Source of the DNA: Lachnospiraceae bacterium
GTDB lineage: Bacteria > Bacillota > Clostridia > Lachnospirales > Lachnospiraceae
Assembly: GCA_029006155.1 (NCBI GenBank)
Contig: JAQXGF010000055.1
Location: forward strand, 1-37,559
DNA length: 37,559 bases
Direction of reading: 5' to 3'
The translations under genes were made by a program, and so were the position numbers. How positions within the stretch are numbered: position 1 is the stretch's first letter; each line of letters opens with the position of its first letter. A model generated the notes under the pieces. It did not search any database. It saw only the letters and a list, made by a program, of their open reading frames with translations, and had not been told where the DNA came from. Below, in pieces: positions 30,393-37,559 of the stretch.

Positions 30393-32867
30393 ATGCGTGA
30401 GAAATTAAAAACGGTAAAAAATGCAGTTGTGCATATCCTGGTGCTGCTGCTTGTGTTTATCGGAGCGGTAGTGCTGTTCGAGAAGCTGATCAATCAGTCG
30501 ACGCCGAACAGCGCGCAGGATATGGAGAATTCCACGTTTCCACTTGTATATATGCAGAATAAAGGCGTCAGCTACAACTGTCTGCATGGCTATGCCTACG
30601 AGATGGATGTCACGAATATCCGTGATACCGTGACGGTGCTCGGCGACAGCCATGAGCTGGACATCCAGATTCAGCCGTTCAGCTCAAATGTGGAGAGCGT
30701 TTCCTATGAGGTGCTCTCTTTGGACGGGACAGAATCCCTGGAAAATACAAAGGTCGTGCAGCTTACCGAGGAGAGCAATTACCTCACTGCGACGCTGAAG
30801 ATTCAGAACAATATGCTGCTCAACCAGGAGTATATACTGAAGCTTCAGGTGACGGCAGGCGGCAGAGATGTGTATTTCTATACACGATTGCTGCTGGAAG
30901 ATGGTCTGCATCTGGAGGCTTACCTGAACTTTGTGACCGGATTTTACGAAAAATGTGTTAATAAGACTGATGAGGCGACGCTCGGATCGGCAGTAGAGCC
31001 GGATGAGACGACCGATCAGAAGGATACCCTGGCGGAGATGGACATTCACAGTTCGGTCAACCGCCTGATGTGGGGCAACCTGAATCCGCAGATCTTTTAC
31101 AAACCGACGCCAAGCCTTGTAGATATCAACGGGACAACGGCATCTTTCGTGCTGGATTACCGGATTTCTGCGATCAATTCCGAGGGCACGACGGAACTCT
31201 ACAATGTAAAGGAATTCTATCGCCTGCGCTATACGGATACCCGTGTGTTCCTGCTTGACTTTACCCGATCGACGGATGAGATTTTCAGCGCGGAGGGAAC
31301 GGTGATCAATTCGAAGGGCATCAACCTGGGTGTGACATCGCAGGATGTCGAGTTCGCGATTGATGAAAAGAACAAGGTGGCTGCATTTGTGCAGGAGGAC
31401 GAGCTGTGGACATATGAGATAAATGCAGGACGTATGACCCGTGTGTTTGGTTTTCCGCAGAAAGAAAACATGGACTACCGTGATTTTTATGAGAAGAATA
31501 ATATCAAAATTCTTCGTGTGGATTCGGATGGCAATGTCTGGTTCTGCGTCTCCGGCTATATGAACCGTGGACGGCATGAGGGTGAAAACGGCATTGCAGT
31601 TTACTACTACGAGGATGCTTCTGCAACGGTCGAGGAGATTTTATTTGTCAAGACAATGGAATCTTATGATATGCTGAAGCTGGACATCGGGGCGCTGGCC
31701 TATATCACGGAAAATGCGCAGGATTTTTATCTGCTGCTGCAGGGGATGATTTACCGGATTGACCTGACGACCAGAGAGTATGAGCGTGTCGTGGATGGTA
31801 TCAATACCGAGTGTTATACCGTATCAGAGTCCAACCGCTATGTGGCGTGGTTAAAGGAAGGGGCGCGCTATGACTCGCAGACGCTGTATCGCATGGATCT
31901 GGAGACCGGTGCGGTACAGGAGATTACGTGTGATGCGGATGACCGGATCCGACCGGTGGCCTTTATGGGCGAGGATCTCGTCTATGGTGTGGCTCATACG
32001 TCGGATATCGATACGACCCATGAGGGAAGTGAGCTGTTTCCAATGTATCGGCTGACGATTGTGGGAGCAGACGGAGAGGAGCGGAAGAACTATGAACCGG
32101 GCAATGCATACGTGCTTTCGGTAGAACAGTCGGAGAATATGCTTGTGCTGTCCCGCGTGACGCGTACGGAAAATGGCTATGAAGAGACGACAGAGGATCA
32201 TATCGTGAGCACCAATACCGATGAGGAAGTGGCGACCGGCACGACGACACAGGCTTCGAACGTGAAAGGCTCAGAGGTCATTCTGAGGCTTGGCACGACA
32301 CTGAGGGATACGACGGTGCAGACGGTAAATGCGAAGCTGCTCACAGACGGTGCGGCATCGGAGATCTCGATTCCGACGAACAAGAACCGCGAAAAGCTCT
32401 ATTATGTCTATGCAGGAGGAAGTCTGGAGAGCGTCTGGACGACCGCTGCGGAGGCGATCCGCCGCGCCGATGAAAAAGTGGGTGTCGTCATCAATGACGA
32501 AAAGGAATTTGTCTGGGAGCGGGGAAATCGTGCAGAGACGGCAAAGATCAGCGTGGATAAAATCCCGCAGGCGATCCAGAATGGGGTGATGGACCTCAAT
32601 ACACTGGAGTCACAGCTTGGGAAGGTGGTCATCGATCTGACCGGCTGTACTTTGGAACAGGTGCTGTATTTTGTCGGAAACCGCCATCCGGTGCTGGCAT
32701 GGACCGGTACGGAGACGGTGATCATTACCGGCTATGATGACTACGGCAATCTCATTTTGCTTAAGCCCGGCGAGTCAGAGACGTACTTCTACGGTCCGGA
32801 GGACAGCAAGACGATGTTTGAAGCCGCGGGTAATCAGTTTATGACTTATCTGAATACGGATTTATAA
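30393..32867 (+). CDS. Membrane-anchored large protein with propeller-like repeats
   Basis: I do not recognise a named family for this 824-residue protein. A short basic start is followed by one membrane helix (about residues 14-32, VVHILVLLLVFIGAVVLFEK), so nearly all of it lies outside the cell. Residues 300-620 contain repeated segments that resemble beta-propeller blades (DSDGNVWFCVSGY, FYLLLQGMIYRIDLTTREYE, RYVAWLKEG, LYRMDLETGAVQEITCD). The C-terminus resembles half of a C39-like peptidase: GCTLEQVLYFVGNRHPVLAW then VIITGYDDYGNLILLKPG. In active enzymes a His precedes that GYD segment; here it is TET, so it is probably not a protease. It is likely translationally linked to the methyltransferase. 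Confidence 0.78.
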   Translation: MREKLKTVKNAVVHILVLLLVFIGAVVLFEKLINQSTPNSAQDMENSTFPLVYMQNKGVSYNCLHGYAYEMDVTNIRDTVTVLGDSHELDIQIQPFSSNVESVSYEVLSLDGTESLENTKVVQLTEESNYLTATLKIQNNMLLNQEYILKLQVTAGGRDVYFYTRLLLEDGLHLEAYLNFVTGFYEKCVNKTDEATLGSAVEPDETTDQKDTLAEMDIHSSVNRLMWGNLNPQIFYKPTPSLVDINGTTASFVLDYRISAINSEGTTELYNVKEFYRLRYTDTRVFLLDFTRSTDEIFSAEGTVINSKGINLGVTSQDVEFAIDEKNKVAAFVQEDELWTYEINAGRMTRVFGFPQKENMDYRDFYEKNNIKILRVDSDGNVWFCVSGYMNRGRHEGENGIAVYYYEDASATVEEILFVKTMESYDMLKLDIGALAYITENAQDFYLLLQGMIYRIDLTTREYERVVDGINTECYTVSESNRYVAWLKEGARYDSQTLYRMDLETGAVQEITCDADDRIRPVAFMGEDLVYGVAHTSDIDTTHEGSELFPMYRLTIVGADGEERKNYEPGNAYVLSVEQSENMLVLSRVTRTENGYEETTEDHIVSTNTDEEVATGTTTQASNVKGSEVILRLGTTLRDTTVQTVNAKLLTDGAASEISIPTNKNREKLYYVYAGGSLESVWTTAAEAIRRADEKVGVVINDEKEFVWERGNRAETAKISVDKIPQAIQNGVMDLNTLESQLGKVVIDLTGCTLEQVLYFVGNRHPVLAWTGTETVIITGYDDYGNLILLKPGESETYFYGPEDSKTMFEAAGNQFMTYLNTDL

Positions 32868-32872
32868 TGGAT

Positions 32873-32919
32873 AAAAAAGCTGCTATTTTCCACAGCACTG
32901 TGGATTTAGCAGCTTTTTT
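32873..32919. terminator. Bidirectional terminator after the large anchored protein
   Basis: AAAAAAGCTGCTA (32873-32885) pairs with TAGCAGCTTTTTT (32907-32919), with an inner TCCACAG/CTGTGGA stem. The A-run on the left gives a U-run on the minus strand, so it also ends the small minus-strand ORF, whose last codons form part of the stem. Confidence 0.9.
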
Positions 32920-33020
32920 ACTTCCTCAAGTGAGCGCCGGATCTGCAGCGCTTTTTTGTCGATACAGGGTTTGTCGCAGGTCAGAAGATAGAGCCATCTT
33001 CGCATGCCATGGATACGCAT
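32883..33020 (-). CDS. Small protein downstream of trmB, 45 aa
   Basis: A short minus-strand ORF below the usual length cut-off. The start at 33020 has a strong AGGAGGG seven bases before it, the best evidence that it is real. The 45-residue product starts MRIHGMRRWLYLLTCDKPC and ends LNPQCCGK. It contains a central helix (KKALQIRRSLEEVKKLL) and four cysteines (positions 15, 19, 42, 43), spaced as two pairs that could bind metal. It lies 83 bases after the trmB stop on the same strand and ends inside a terminator, so it is probably the last gene of the trmB transcript. No function is known to me. Confidence 0.6.
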   Translation of the reverse strand: MRIHGMRRWLYLLTCDKPCIDKKALQIRRSLEEVKKLLNPQCCGK

Positions 33021-33103
33021 GGACATCCCTCCTGTTGTTAGAATGTACATTAGAATATGTCAGGAATTCCGGTGTGTGCATGCTTTTACAATTTATAGCT
33101 CAT

Positions 33104-33751
33104 TCAGCGGCAGATGACCATCTTGCAGATCGGGTTTCCCATGGAGGAGAAGCGCTCCTCGTATTCCGTCATGATGTTGTCGCGCATCAGTTCCTCGTCC
33201 TGGTGCAGGTCGAAGGTGCAGACGAGCAGCTTCCAGCCGGCAGCTTCAGCCTCCTCTAAAGCAAAATCAAAGAGCGGGCGGTTGTCCGTCTTGAACTCGA
33301 CGCGGCCTTCCGGTGTCAGGATCTGTGCATAGCGGGCCAGAAACTGGCGGCTTGGCAGACGGCGCTTGGCATGCCGGTCCTTCGGCCACGGATCGGAGAA
33401 ATTTAAATAGATGCCGGAGACTTCGCCTTCGCCGAATACTTCCGGCAGATCCTCCGCGTCCATGCGCAGGTAACGCAGGTTTGTCAGCTCCGGGAGCAGC
33501 TCACGCTTTTCTAAGGCACGCAGCAGCACACTCGAATATTTTTCGATCCCGACATAATTATTTTCCGGATTCCGTCCGGCGAGTTCCGTAATGAAACGGC
33601 CTTTGCCCATTCCGACTTCGAGATAGAGCGGCTGGGCCTTTTCAAAGACGGTATCCCATTTTCCTTTTTTCTCGCGCATGACATCTTCATGTACGACATA
33701 TTCACTGGCGGCGATTGTTTCCCGCGCGCCTGGTATATTTCTCAGTCTCAT
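33104..33751 (-). CDS. trmB: tRNA (guanine-N7-)-methyltransferase
   Basis: A 215-residue TrmB enzyme, which makes m7G46 in tRNA using SAM. Family motifs are LEVGMGKGRFITELA, NYVGIEKYSSVLLRAL, the signature YLNFSDPWPKDRHAKRRL, and the C-terminal TEYEERFSSMGNPI. The start at 33751 has AGGAGG 5 bases upstream. It is transcribed on the minus strand with a TTGACA promoter, and the 45-residue ORF is downstream. Cytosolic. Confidence 0.97.
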   Translation of the reverse strand: MRLRNIPGARETIAASEYVVHEDVMREKKGKWDTVFEKAQPLYLEVGMGKGRFITELAGRNPENNYVGIEKYSSVLLRALEKRELLPELTNLRYLRMDAEDLPEVFGEGEVSGIYLNFSDPWPKDRHAKRRLPSRQFLARYAQILTPEGRVEFKTDNRPLFDFALEEAEAAGWKLLVCTFDLHQDEELMRDNIMTEYEERFSSMGNPICKMVICR

Positions 33752-33781
33752 AATGCCTCCTGTGTGAAGTTCTTCCGCTTT

Positions 33782-33809
33782 ATTGTCGCAGAAACCGTAA
33801 AAATGTCAA
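33782..33809 (-). promoter_or_regulatory. Promoter of trmB
   Basis: On the minus strand a consensus TTGACA (33809-33804) and a -10-like GACAAT (33787-33782) are 16 bases apart. The expected leader before trmB is about 25 bases. Confidence 0.5.
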
Positions 33810-33851
33810 GCATTTCTGCTGGTAAATATTTCTTTTTGTATGCTCCAGTTA

Positions 33852-33880
33852 TTGACTTTTTATTAAATATCGAGTAGTAT
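33852..33880 (+). promoter_or_regulatory. Promoter of the cell-wall-repeat protein gene
   Basis: TTGACT (33852-33857) and TAGTAT (33875-33880) are 17 bases apart. The leader before the ATG at 33942 would be about 55 bases and contains GAGAGGAT as ribosome site. Confidence 0.5.
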
Positions 33881-33941
33881 TTTAAATAAGATGTAAAAGT
33901 TTTGTAATCTTTGGTTTTATCTTTTTGAGAGGATCTTTATT

Positions 33942-35849
33942 ATGAAAAAACGAAAAGCGCTTGTGATGCTGGCGCTGACCGGACTGCTGACGATTGGTGG
34001 ACCGGCGGCTACGGCAAATGCAGCCTGGAAGACGACTTCTTCGGGTACGATTTATACCCAGACTGCCAAGCCCGGCTATTTGACCGGTTTTCAGAAAATA
34101 GACAAGAAGGTCTACTACTTCAATGGAAAGGGCATCCTGCAAAAGGGCTGGATCACCATAGATAAGAAGCGGTACTACGCAGATGCCAAGACCGGTGAGA
34201 TCGCGATCAGCAAATGGGTGAATCAGTACTACTTCCAGGAGGACGGCTCTCTGGCGGTCAATACGTGGATCGATGGGAAATGGGTCGGTGCGGATGGACG
34301 CTATACCGGCGTGAAGAATAATGTCGGCTTCGTCACAGACAATGGTAAGACCTATTACTATGATGCGACGACTCATCAGACGGCAAAGGGCTGGCTGACA
34401 GTAGGCGGCAAGACCTATTATATGGATCCGGTGACCGGAGTGATGAAAAAGGGCTGGATTAAAGTCGGCGGTAAGACGTACTACGCCGGACCGAAAAAGG
34501 GTGTGATCCTGAAGAACCAGTGGCTGAGTGGAAAGTATCTGCAGGCAGACGGCTCGATGGCGACCGGCATGACGAAGATCGGTAAGAATACTTATTTCTT
34601 TACCTCTGCCGGGAAAAAGCGGACCGGCTGGGTGACGTATCAGAAGAAGGCATACTATTTCAACAAGAAGGGCATCCTTCAGAAGAATGCCTGGGTCGGC
34701 AGCCGATATGTAAATTCTGAGGGAACGGTCGCACACGGCTTTACGAAGGTCGGGAAATATACCTACTACTTCAACTCCAAGGGCTACAAAGTGACCGGAT
34801 GGGTCAATGAAAATGGCAACCGCTATTTCCTCAATAAGCTCGGACAGCTGCAGACGAAGCGCTGGCTGTGGTCGAAGAAGTATTATGCGAGTGCATCCGG
34901 AGCGGTCTTAAAGGGACTGAACGCGATCGGTGGCAATCTGTACTACTTCAATACGACAAATGGTGCGATCGTAAAGAACAAGCTGCAGGCAGTCGGCAAT
35001 GACACCTACTACCTCCAGAAGAATGGTACGGCAGCGAAGAATAAATGGGTGACGATCAGCTATAAGCAGTACTATTTCCAGGCAGATGGCAAGATGGCGA
35101 AAGGCACTTGGGTCGGACAGTATTATGTAGATGCGAATGGTGTTAAGACGTCTCAGACGAAGACCGTCGGATGGAAGACGACCAATGGCCAGAAGTATTA
35201 CTTCGATGCCAATGGAAATATGACGACCGGCTTTGCGACGATCAGCGGCAATCGCTACTACTTCAACAATTCCGGTGTGATGCTGACCGGACTGCAGGAG
35301 ATCGCAGGGATCAAATATTACTTCTATCCGGAAGGAAATATGGCGATATCCACGACGGTAGTCGTCGGCACGAAGCAGTATACGGTCAATGCGAGCGGTA
35401 TTGTCACTGCTGAGGAGAACATCAAGATCAACGGTGCGACGACCGGTGCACAGATCGTAAACTTTGCACTGAAGTATGTCGGCAATCCGTATGTGTATGG
35501 CGGGACAAGCCTCACGAACGGAGCGGACTGTTCCGGTTTTGTACAGACCGTATTTGCGACCTTTGGCATTAAGCTGCTGCGTGTAGCCAACGATCAGATG
35601 ATTGGACCGTCCGCATCTTACATCCAGAATTATGGATACAAGCGCGCGACGGTAGTCGATATCTCCAGTATTCAGCCGGGAGACCTTCTGTTCTATGGCT
35701 CCGGCAACTATGCGAGCCATGTAGCGATCTATATGGGCAATGGACAGATCGTACATGCGAGCAACTCCCAGCCGTATCCGAAGGGCGGAATCAAGATTTC
35801 CAATTACAACTACCAGACACCGATCAAGGCCGTTCGGTACTGGTCATAA
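33942..35849 (+). CDS. Secreted cell-wall-repeat protein with NlpC/P60 peptidase
   Basis: A 635-residue secreted protein. The signal peptide (MKKRKALVMLALTGLLTIGG) is followed by a cut near ATANA. Residues about 30-490 are a long array of roughly 20-residue aromatic repeats of the cell-wall/choline/glucan-binding type (GKTYYYDATTHQTAKGWLTV and similar). The last 130 residues are an NlpC/P60 domain with catalytic Cys530 in NGADCSGFVQ, His593 in ASHVAIYMG and a third polar residue His605 in IVHAS. Such enzymes cut peptidoglycan stem peptides (gamma-D-Glu-diamino acid bonds) outside the cell; the repeats probably hold it to the envelope. It has its own promoter and terminator. Confidence 0.93.
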   Translation: MKKRKALVMLALTGLLTIGGPAATANAAWKTTSSGTIYTQTAKPGYLTGFQKIDKKVYYFNGKGILQKGWITIDKKRYYADAKTGEIAISKWVNQYYFQEDGSLAVNTWIDGKWVGADGRYTGVKNNVGFVTDNGKTYYYDATTHQTAKGWLTVGGKTYYMDPVTGVMKKGWIKVGGKTYYAGPKKGVILKNQWLSGKYLQADGSMATGMTKIGKNTYFFTSAGKKRTGWVTYQKKAYYFNKKGILQKNAWVGSRYVNSEGTVAHGFTKVGKYTYYFNSKGYKVTGWVNENGNRYFLNKLGQLQTKRWLWSKKYYASASGAVLKGLNAIGGNLYYFNTTNGAIVKNKLQAVGNDTYYLQKNGTAAKNKWVTISYKQYYFQADGKMAKGTWVGQYYVDANGVKTSQTKTVGWKTTNGQKYYFDANGNMTTGFATISGNRYYFNNSGVMLTGLQEIAGIKYYFYPEGNMAISTTVVVGTKQYTVNASGIVTAEENIKINGATTGAQIVNFALKYVGNPYVYGGTSLTNGADCSGFVQTVFATFGIKLLRVANDQMIGPSASYIQNYGYKRATVVDISSIQPGDLLFYGSGNYASHVAIYMGNGQIVHASNSQPYPKGGIKISNYNYQTPIKAVRYWS

Positions 35850-35869
35850 AAGAGAATCGAACATGAGAC

Positions 35870-35907
35870 AGGCGGAAGCTTCAAAAAAGGGGCTTCCGCC
35901 TTTTTTG
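35870..35907 (+). terminator. Terminator after the NlpC/P60 gene
   Basis: AGGCGGAAGC (35870-35879) pairs perfectly with GCTTCCGCCT (35892-35901), followed by TTTTT. Confidence 0.92.
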
Positions 35908-36057
35908 ACCAAAACAAAATTGTCAGAGTATTCAGTGTATTTGCTTAGATTTCCGATTATAAAAACATCTGCATTTTTTCGCTAAACTCCCCTGTTTTTC
36001 GCGGTTTTATCACAATCCACAAAACGTCCGTTCTTTTTTGAACCTATGTAAACCACG

Positions 36058-36173
36058 TAATCCACACACAAAAATGTGGATAATGTGGATAAATCAGTGT
36101 ATAAGTCCATTTCTTCTGCATTTTCTCATCCACAATCTGTGGATAAAAAGTGGATAAAAACAGGTTATCCACA
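36058..36173. other. Cluster of DnaA boxes in a gene-free region
   Basis: Four perfect 9-base DnaA boxes (TTATCCACA or its complement TGTGGATAA) lie at 36075-36083, 36084-36092, 36138-36146 and 36165-36173. One-mismatch copies are at 36058-36066, 36126-36134 and 36149-36157. Two perfect boxes are directly adjacent. The region 35908-36312 has no credible gene. To its left is AT-rich sequence (35900-36000). No dnaA, dnaN or other replication gene is present in the window. Genes on both sides mostly point toward the cluster. It could be a secondary DnaA-binding locus or an origin-type element. Confidence 0.85.
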
Positions 36174-36312
36174 GCGGGATCAAAAAATCACGTCTTGTTT
36201 TTGTGCAGAATTTCACATGAATTTTACATGTTTCGCATGGTGTGGAAAAAGGTGGAAAGTGAGTTATCAGATAATAGAAAAACAGGAACGGAAAATACTG
36301 ATTCTGATTCAG

Positions 36313-36347
36313 TTAAAAAAGAAGCCGGATGATTACTCATCCAGCTT
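36313..36347 (-). terminator. Terminator of the AI-2E transporter gene
   Basis: On the minus strand AAGCTGGATGA pairs with TCATCCGGCTT, followed by CTTTTTT. The stop codon of the transporter gene is in the loop, so the end of the gene is part of the terminator. Confidence 0.85.
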
Positions 36348-37559
36348 CATGTCTTTGATTGCGTTGTCCACAAGCGCTTCGGAGATATTTTTTTTCTTCA
36401 GCCGGTACTGCAGGTAGAGGTCAAACAGATAATTGATGATGGCCACGACCGGCACGCCGAGGAACATTCCGATGACGCCGAACATGCTGCCTCCGACGGT
36501 GATCGCAAAGATGATCCACAGCGGTTTCATACCGGTGGACTCACCGAGGATCTTCGGCCCGAGGATCAGTCCATCGAACTGCTGCAGGCAGAGCACCATG
36601 ATCGCAAACACCAGCGCTTTGACCGGCTTGATGAACAACAGGATCAGGATGCCCGGAACGGCGCCGATAAACGGTCCGAAATAAGGGATCATATTTGTAA
36701 CACCTACGATGACACTGATCAGCAATCCATATGGAAGCCGCAGGATCGTCATCAATACGAAGCAGAGCACACCGATGATCGAGGAGTCAATAAATTTCCC
36801 GACGACGAAGCTGCTGAACAGCCGGTTGCATTCTGTCAGAATCTCATGGCAGGTATCAAAGTGCTTCTGCGGGAGAAAGGCGTAGATGATTTTCCAGGCC
36901 GCCCGCATGAGGCGTTTTTTATCGTACAGCATATAGATCGATACGATAATGGTAATCAGCAGGTTCACGATCCAGTTGGCGATCCACATCGAAATAGAGT
37001 AGATGGCGGGAACCATATTTGTGGCAAAGTTCCGCAGGGTGGTGATGAGATCCGGAACTGCATCGGTGATCGGTTTTGTGAGCGCCTCGATATCCAAATC
37101 CGGAAAGCGTACCTGCAGATCTGCAATGAGCTTAAGCAGAGAACTGTAAGCGCTCGGAATGAAGTTCACAAAGTCTATGATATTGTTCACGACCTCCGGC
37201 AGGATGTACAGCAGGATCAGTACCACAAACCCAAGCACGATCATATAGGTAATCAGGATGGAAAGAATCGTCTGCAAGGTGTGGTTCATCTTGCGGTTCA
37301 GCTTCCGACAGGCCAGATCAAAGAGGCGGTAAAACGCATGGACCATCGGATTGAGCACGTAGGCGAGCAGTGCGCCAAAAATAAATGGACTTAAGACGCC
37401 TGCGATCTGTCCGAGCCAGCTCTTGGTCTTTTCGATATCGATGACCGCTTTGAAAATAATCGCAGAGGCCAGAATCATGATGATACCGTAAATACAGATC
37501 GTGAAATAACGATTGTTCTTAATAAAGCGCTGACTCTCGCCTGGTGGTGTGTCATCGCC
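36333..37559 (-). CDS. AI-2E family transporter, 5' truncated
   Basis: The minus-strand frame stays open to the window edge, so the start is outside; 408 residues are visible, beginning GDDTPPGESQRFIKNNRYF before the first in-frame Met. It has about eight membrane helices, with the family pattern: a first helix after ILASAIIF, the long soluble-like segment LLKLIADLQVRFPDLDIEAL, and the conserved GVTNMIPYFGPFIGAVPGIL and LGPKILGESTGMKPLWIIFA blocks. Members of this family (YtvI, TqsA and others) move small molecules or ions; AI-2 export is established for only a few. The family is firm, the substrate is unknown. Confidence 0.92.
   Translation of the reverse strand, partial: GDDTPPGESQRFIKNNRYFTICIYGIIMILASAIIFKAVIDIEKTKSWLGQIAGVLSPFIFGALLAYVLNPMVHAFYRLFDLACRKLNRKMNHTLQTILSILITYMIVLGFVVLILLYILPEVVNNIIDFVNFIPSAYSSLLKLIADLQVRFPDLDIEALTKPITDAVPDLITTLRNFATNMVPAIYSISMWIANWIVNLLITIIVSIYMLYDKKRLMRAAWKIIYAFLPQKHFDTCHEILTECNRLFSSFVVGKFIDSSIIGVLCFVLMTILRLPYGLLISVIVGVTNMIPYFGPFIGAVPGILILLFIKPVKALVFAIMVLCLQQFDGLILGPKILGESTGMKPLWIIFAITVGGSMFGVIGMFLGVPVVAIINYLFDLYLQYRLKKKNISEALVDNAIKDMKLDE

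Noticed and set aside
32867-33259. Plus-strand ORF of 130 codons
   Set aside because: It begins in the terminator after the large anchored protein, overlaps the 45-residue ORF and the end of trmB on the other strand, and has no ribosome site.
36058-36173. Reading the DnaA-box cluster as the confirmed chromosomal origin
   Set aside because: No dnaA, dnaN, recF, gyrB or rnpA-rpmH genes nearby, no clear DnaA-trio or unwinding element identified, and flanking gene directions are opposite to the usual pattern; left as an open finding.
36076-36417. Plus-strand ORF of 113 codons across the DnaA-box region
   Set aside because: No ribosome site, atypical composition from repeated boxes, and it overlaps the 3' end and terminator of the AI-2E gene.

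Overview
The window looks like a chromosomal segment from a strictly anaerobic, low-to-mid GC Firmicute, most likely a gut Lachnospiraceae (class Clostridia). The pointers are strong AGGAGG-type ribosome binding sites, SBP-permease-permease sugar transporters without their own ATPase, a secreted cell-wall-repeat/NlpC-P60 protein, a DUF4143 ATPase, and several secreted or anchored proteins of a Lachnospiraceae type. Taxonomy is inferred from gene content only. Both end genes are cut by the window edges. No tRNA, rRNA, CRISPR array, prophage or transposase was seen.

Layout. (1) 2-8108: one tightly packed plus-strand operon that mixes acyl-CoA-type metabolism (AtuA, AtuA-like small protein, CaiB/BaiF CoA-transferase, thiolase) with a MoxR AAA+ ATPase / VWA-like / cytosolic leucine-rich-repeat trio embedded in the middle. 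(2) 8168-9539: a terminator, a duplicated promoter-like repeat and a stand-alone AAA/DUF4143 ATPase. (3) 9549-17114: an arabinoside-utilisation locus. Overlapping LacI and ROK regulators diverge from a CUT1 sugar transporter (binding protein plus two permeases), followed by an intracellular GH51 alpha-L-arabinofuranosidase. A perfect palindrome lies over the transporter promoter. (4) 17134-18951: an SDR dehydrogenase with an inverted repeat at its promoter, and a TetR regulator. (5) 19000-26873: a peptide ABC transporter operon (B, C, D, F, then the binding protein) with a cytosolic M14 metallocarboxypeptidase and an alpha/beta hydrolase. Its promoter carries a perfect GC-rich palindrome, and a tandemly duplicated 41-bp hairpin lies at the D/F-to-binding-protein junction. 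(6) 26899-33751: a secreted coiled-coil protein, a YbaK-type deacylase, a hypothetical protein, a methyltransferase plus a large membrane-anchored protein, a 45-residue small ORF, and trmB. (7) 33852-37559: a secreted cell-wall-repeat/NlpC hydrolase, a gene-free region with a dense cluster of DnaA boxes, and an AI-2E family transporter on the minus strand.

How they work together: region 3 probably imports arabino-oligosaccharides and cleaves them inside the cell, with LacI and/or ROK control. Region 5 probably imports a particular peptide class and trims it in the cytoplasm. Region 1 suggests that a MoxR/VWA chaperone-like pair is co-expressed with, and may mature or remodel, the CoA-linked enzymes around it. 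The most unusual items are that embedded trio, the DnaA-box cluster away from any dnaA gene, the duplicated hairpin that forms the end of the second peptide ATPase, and a TGCATAAAAA motif repeated in the upstream regions of the arabinoside/SDR genes.
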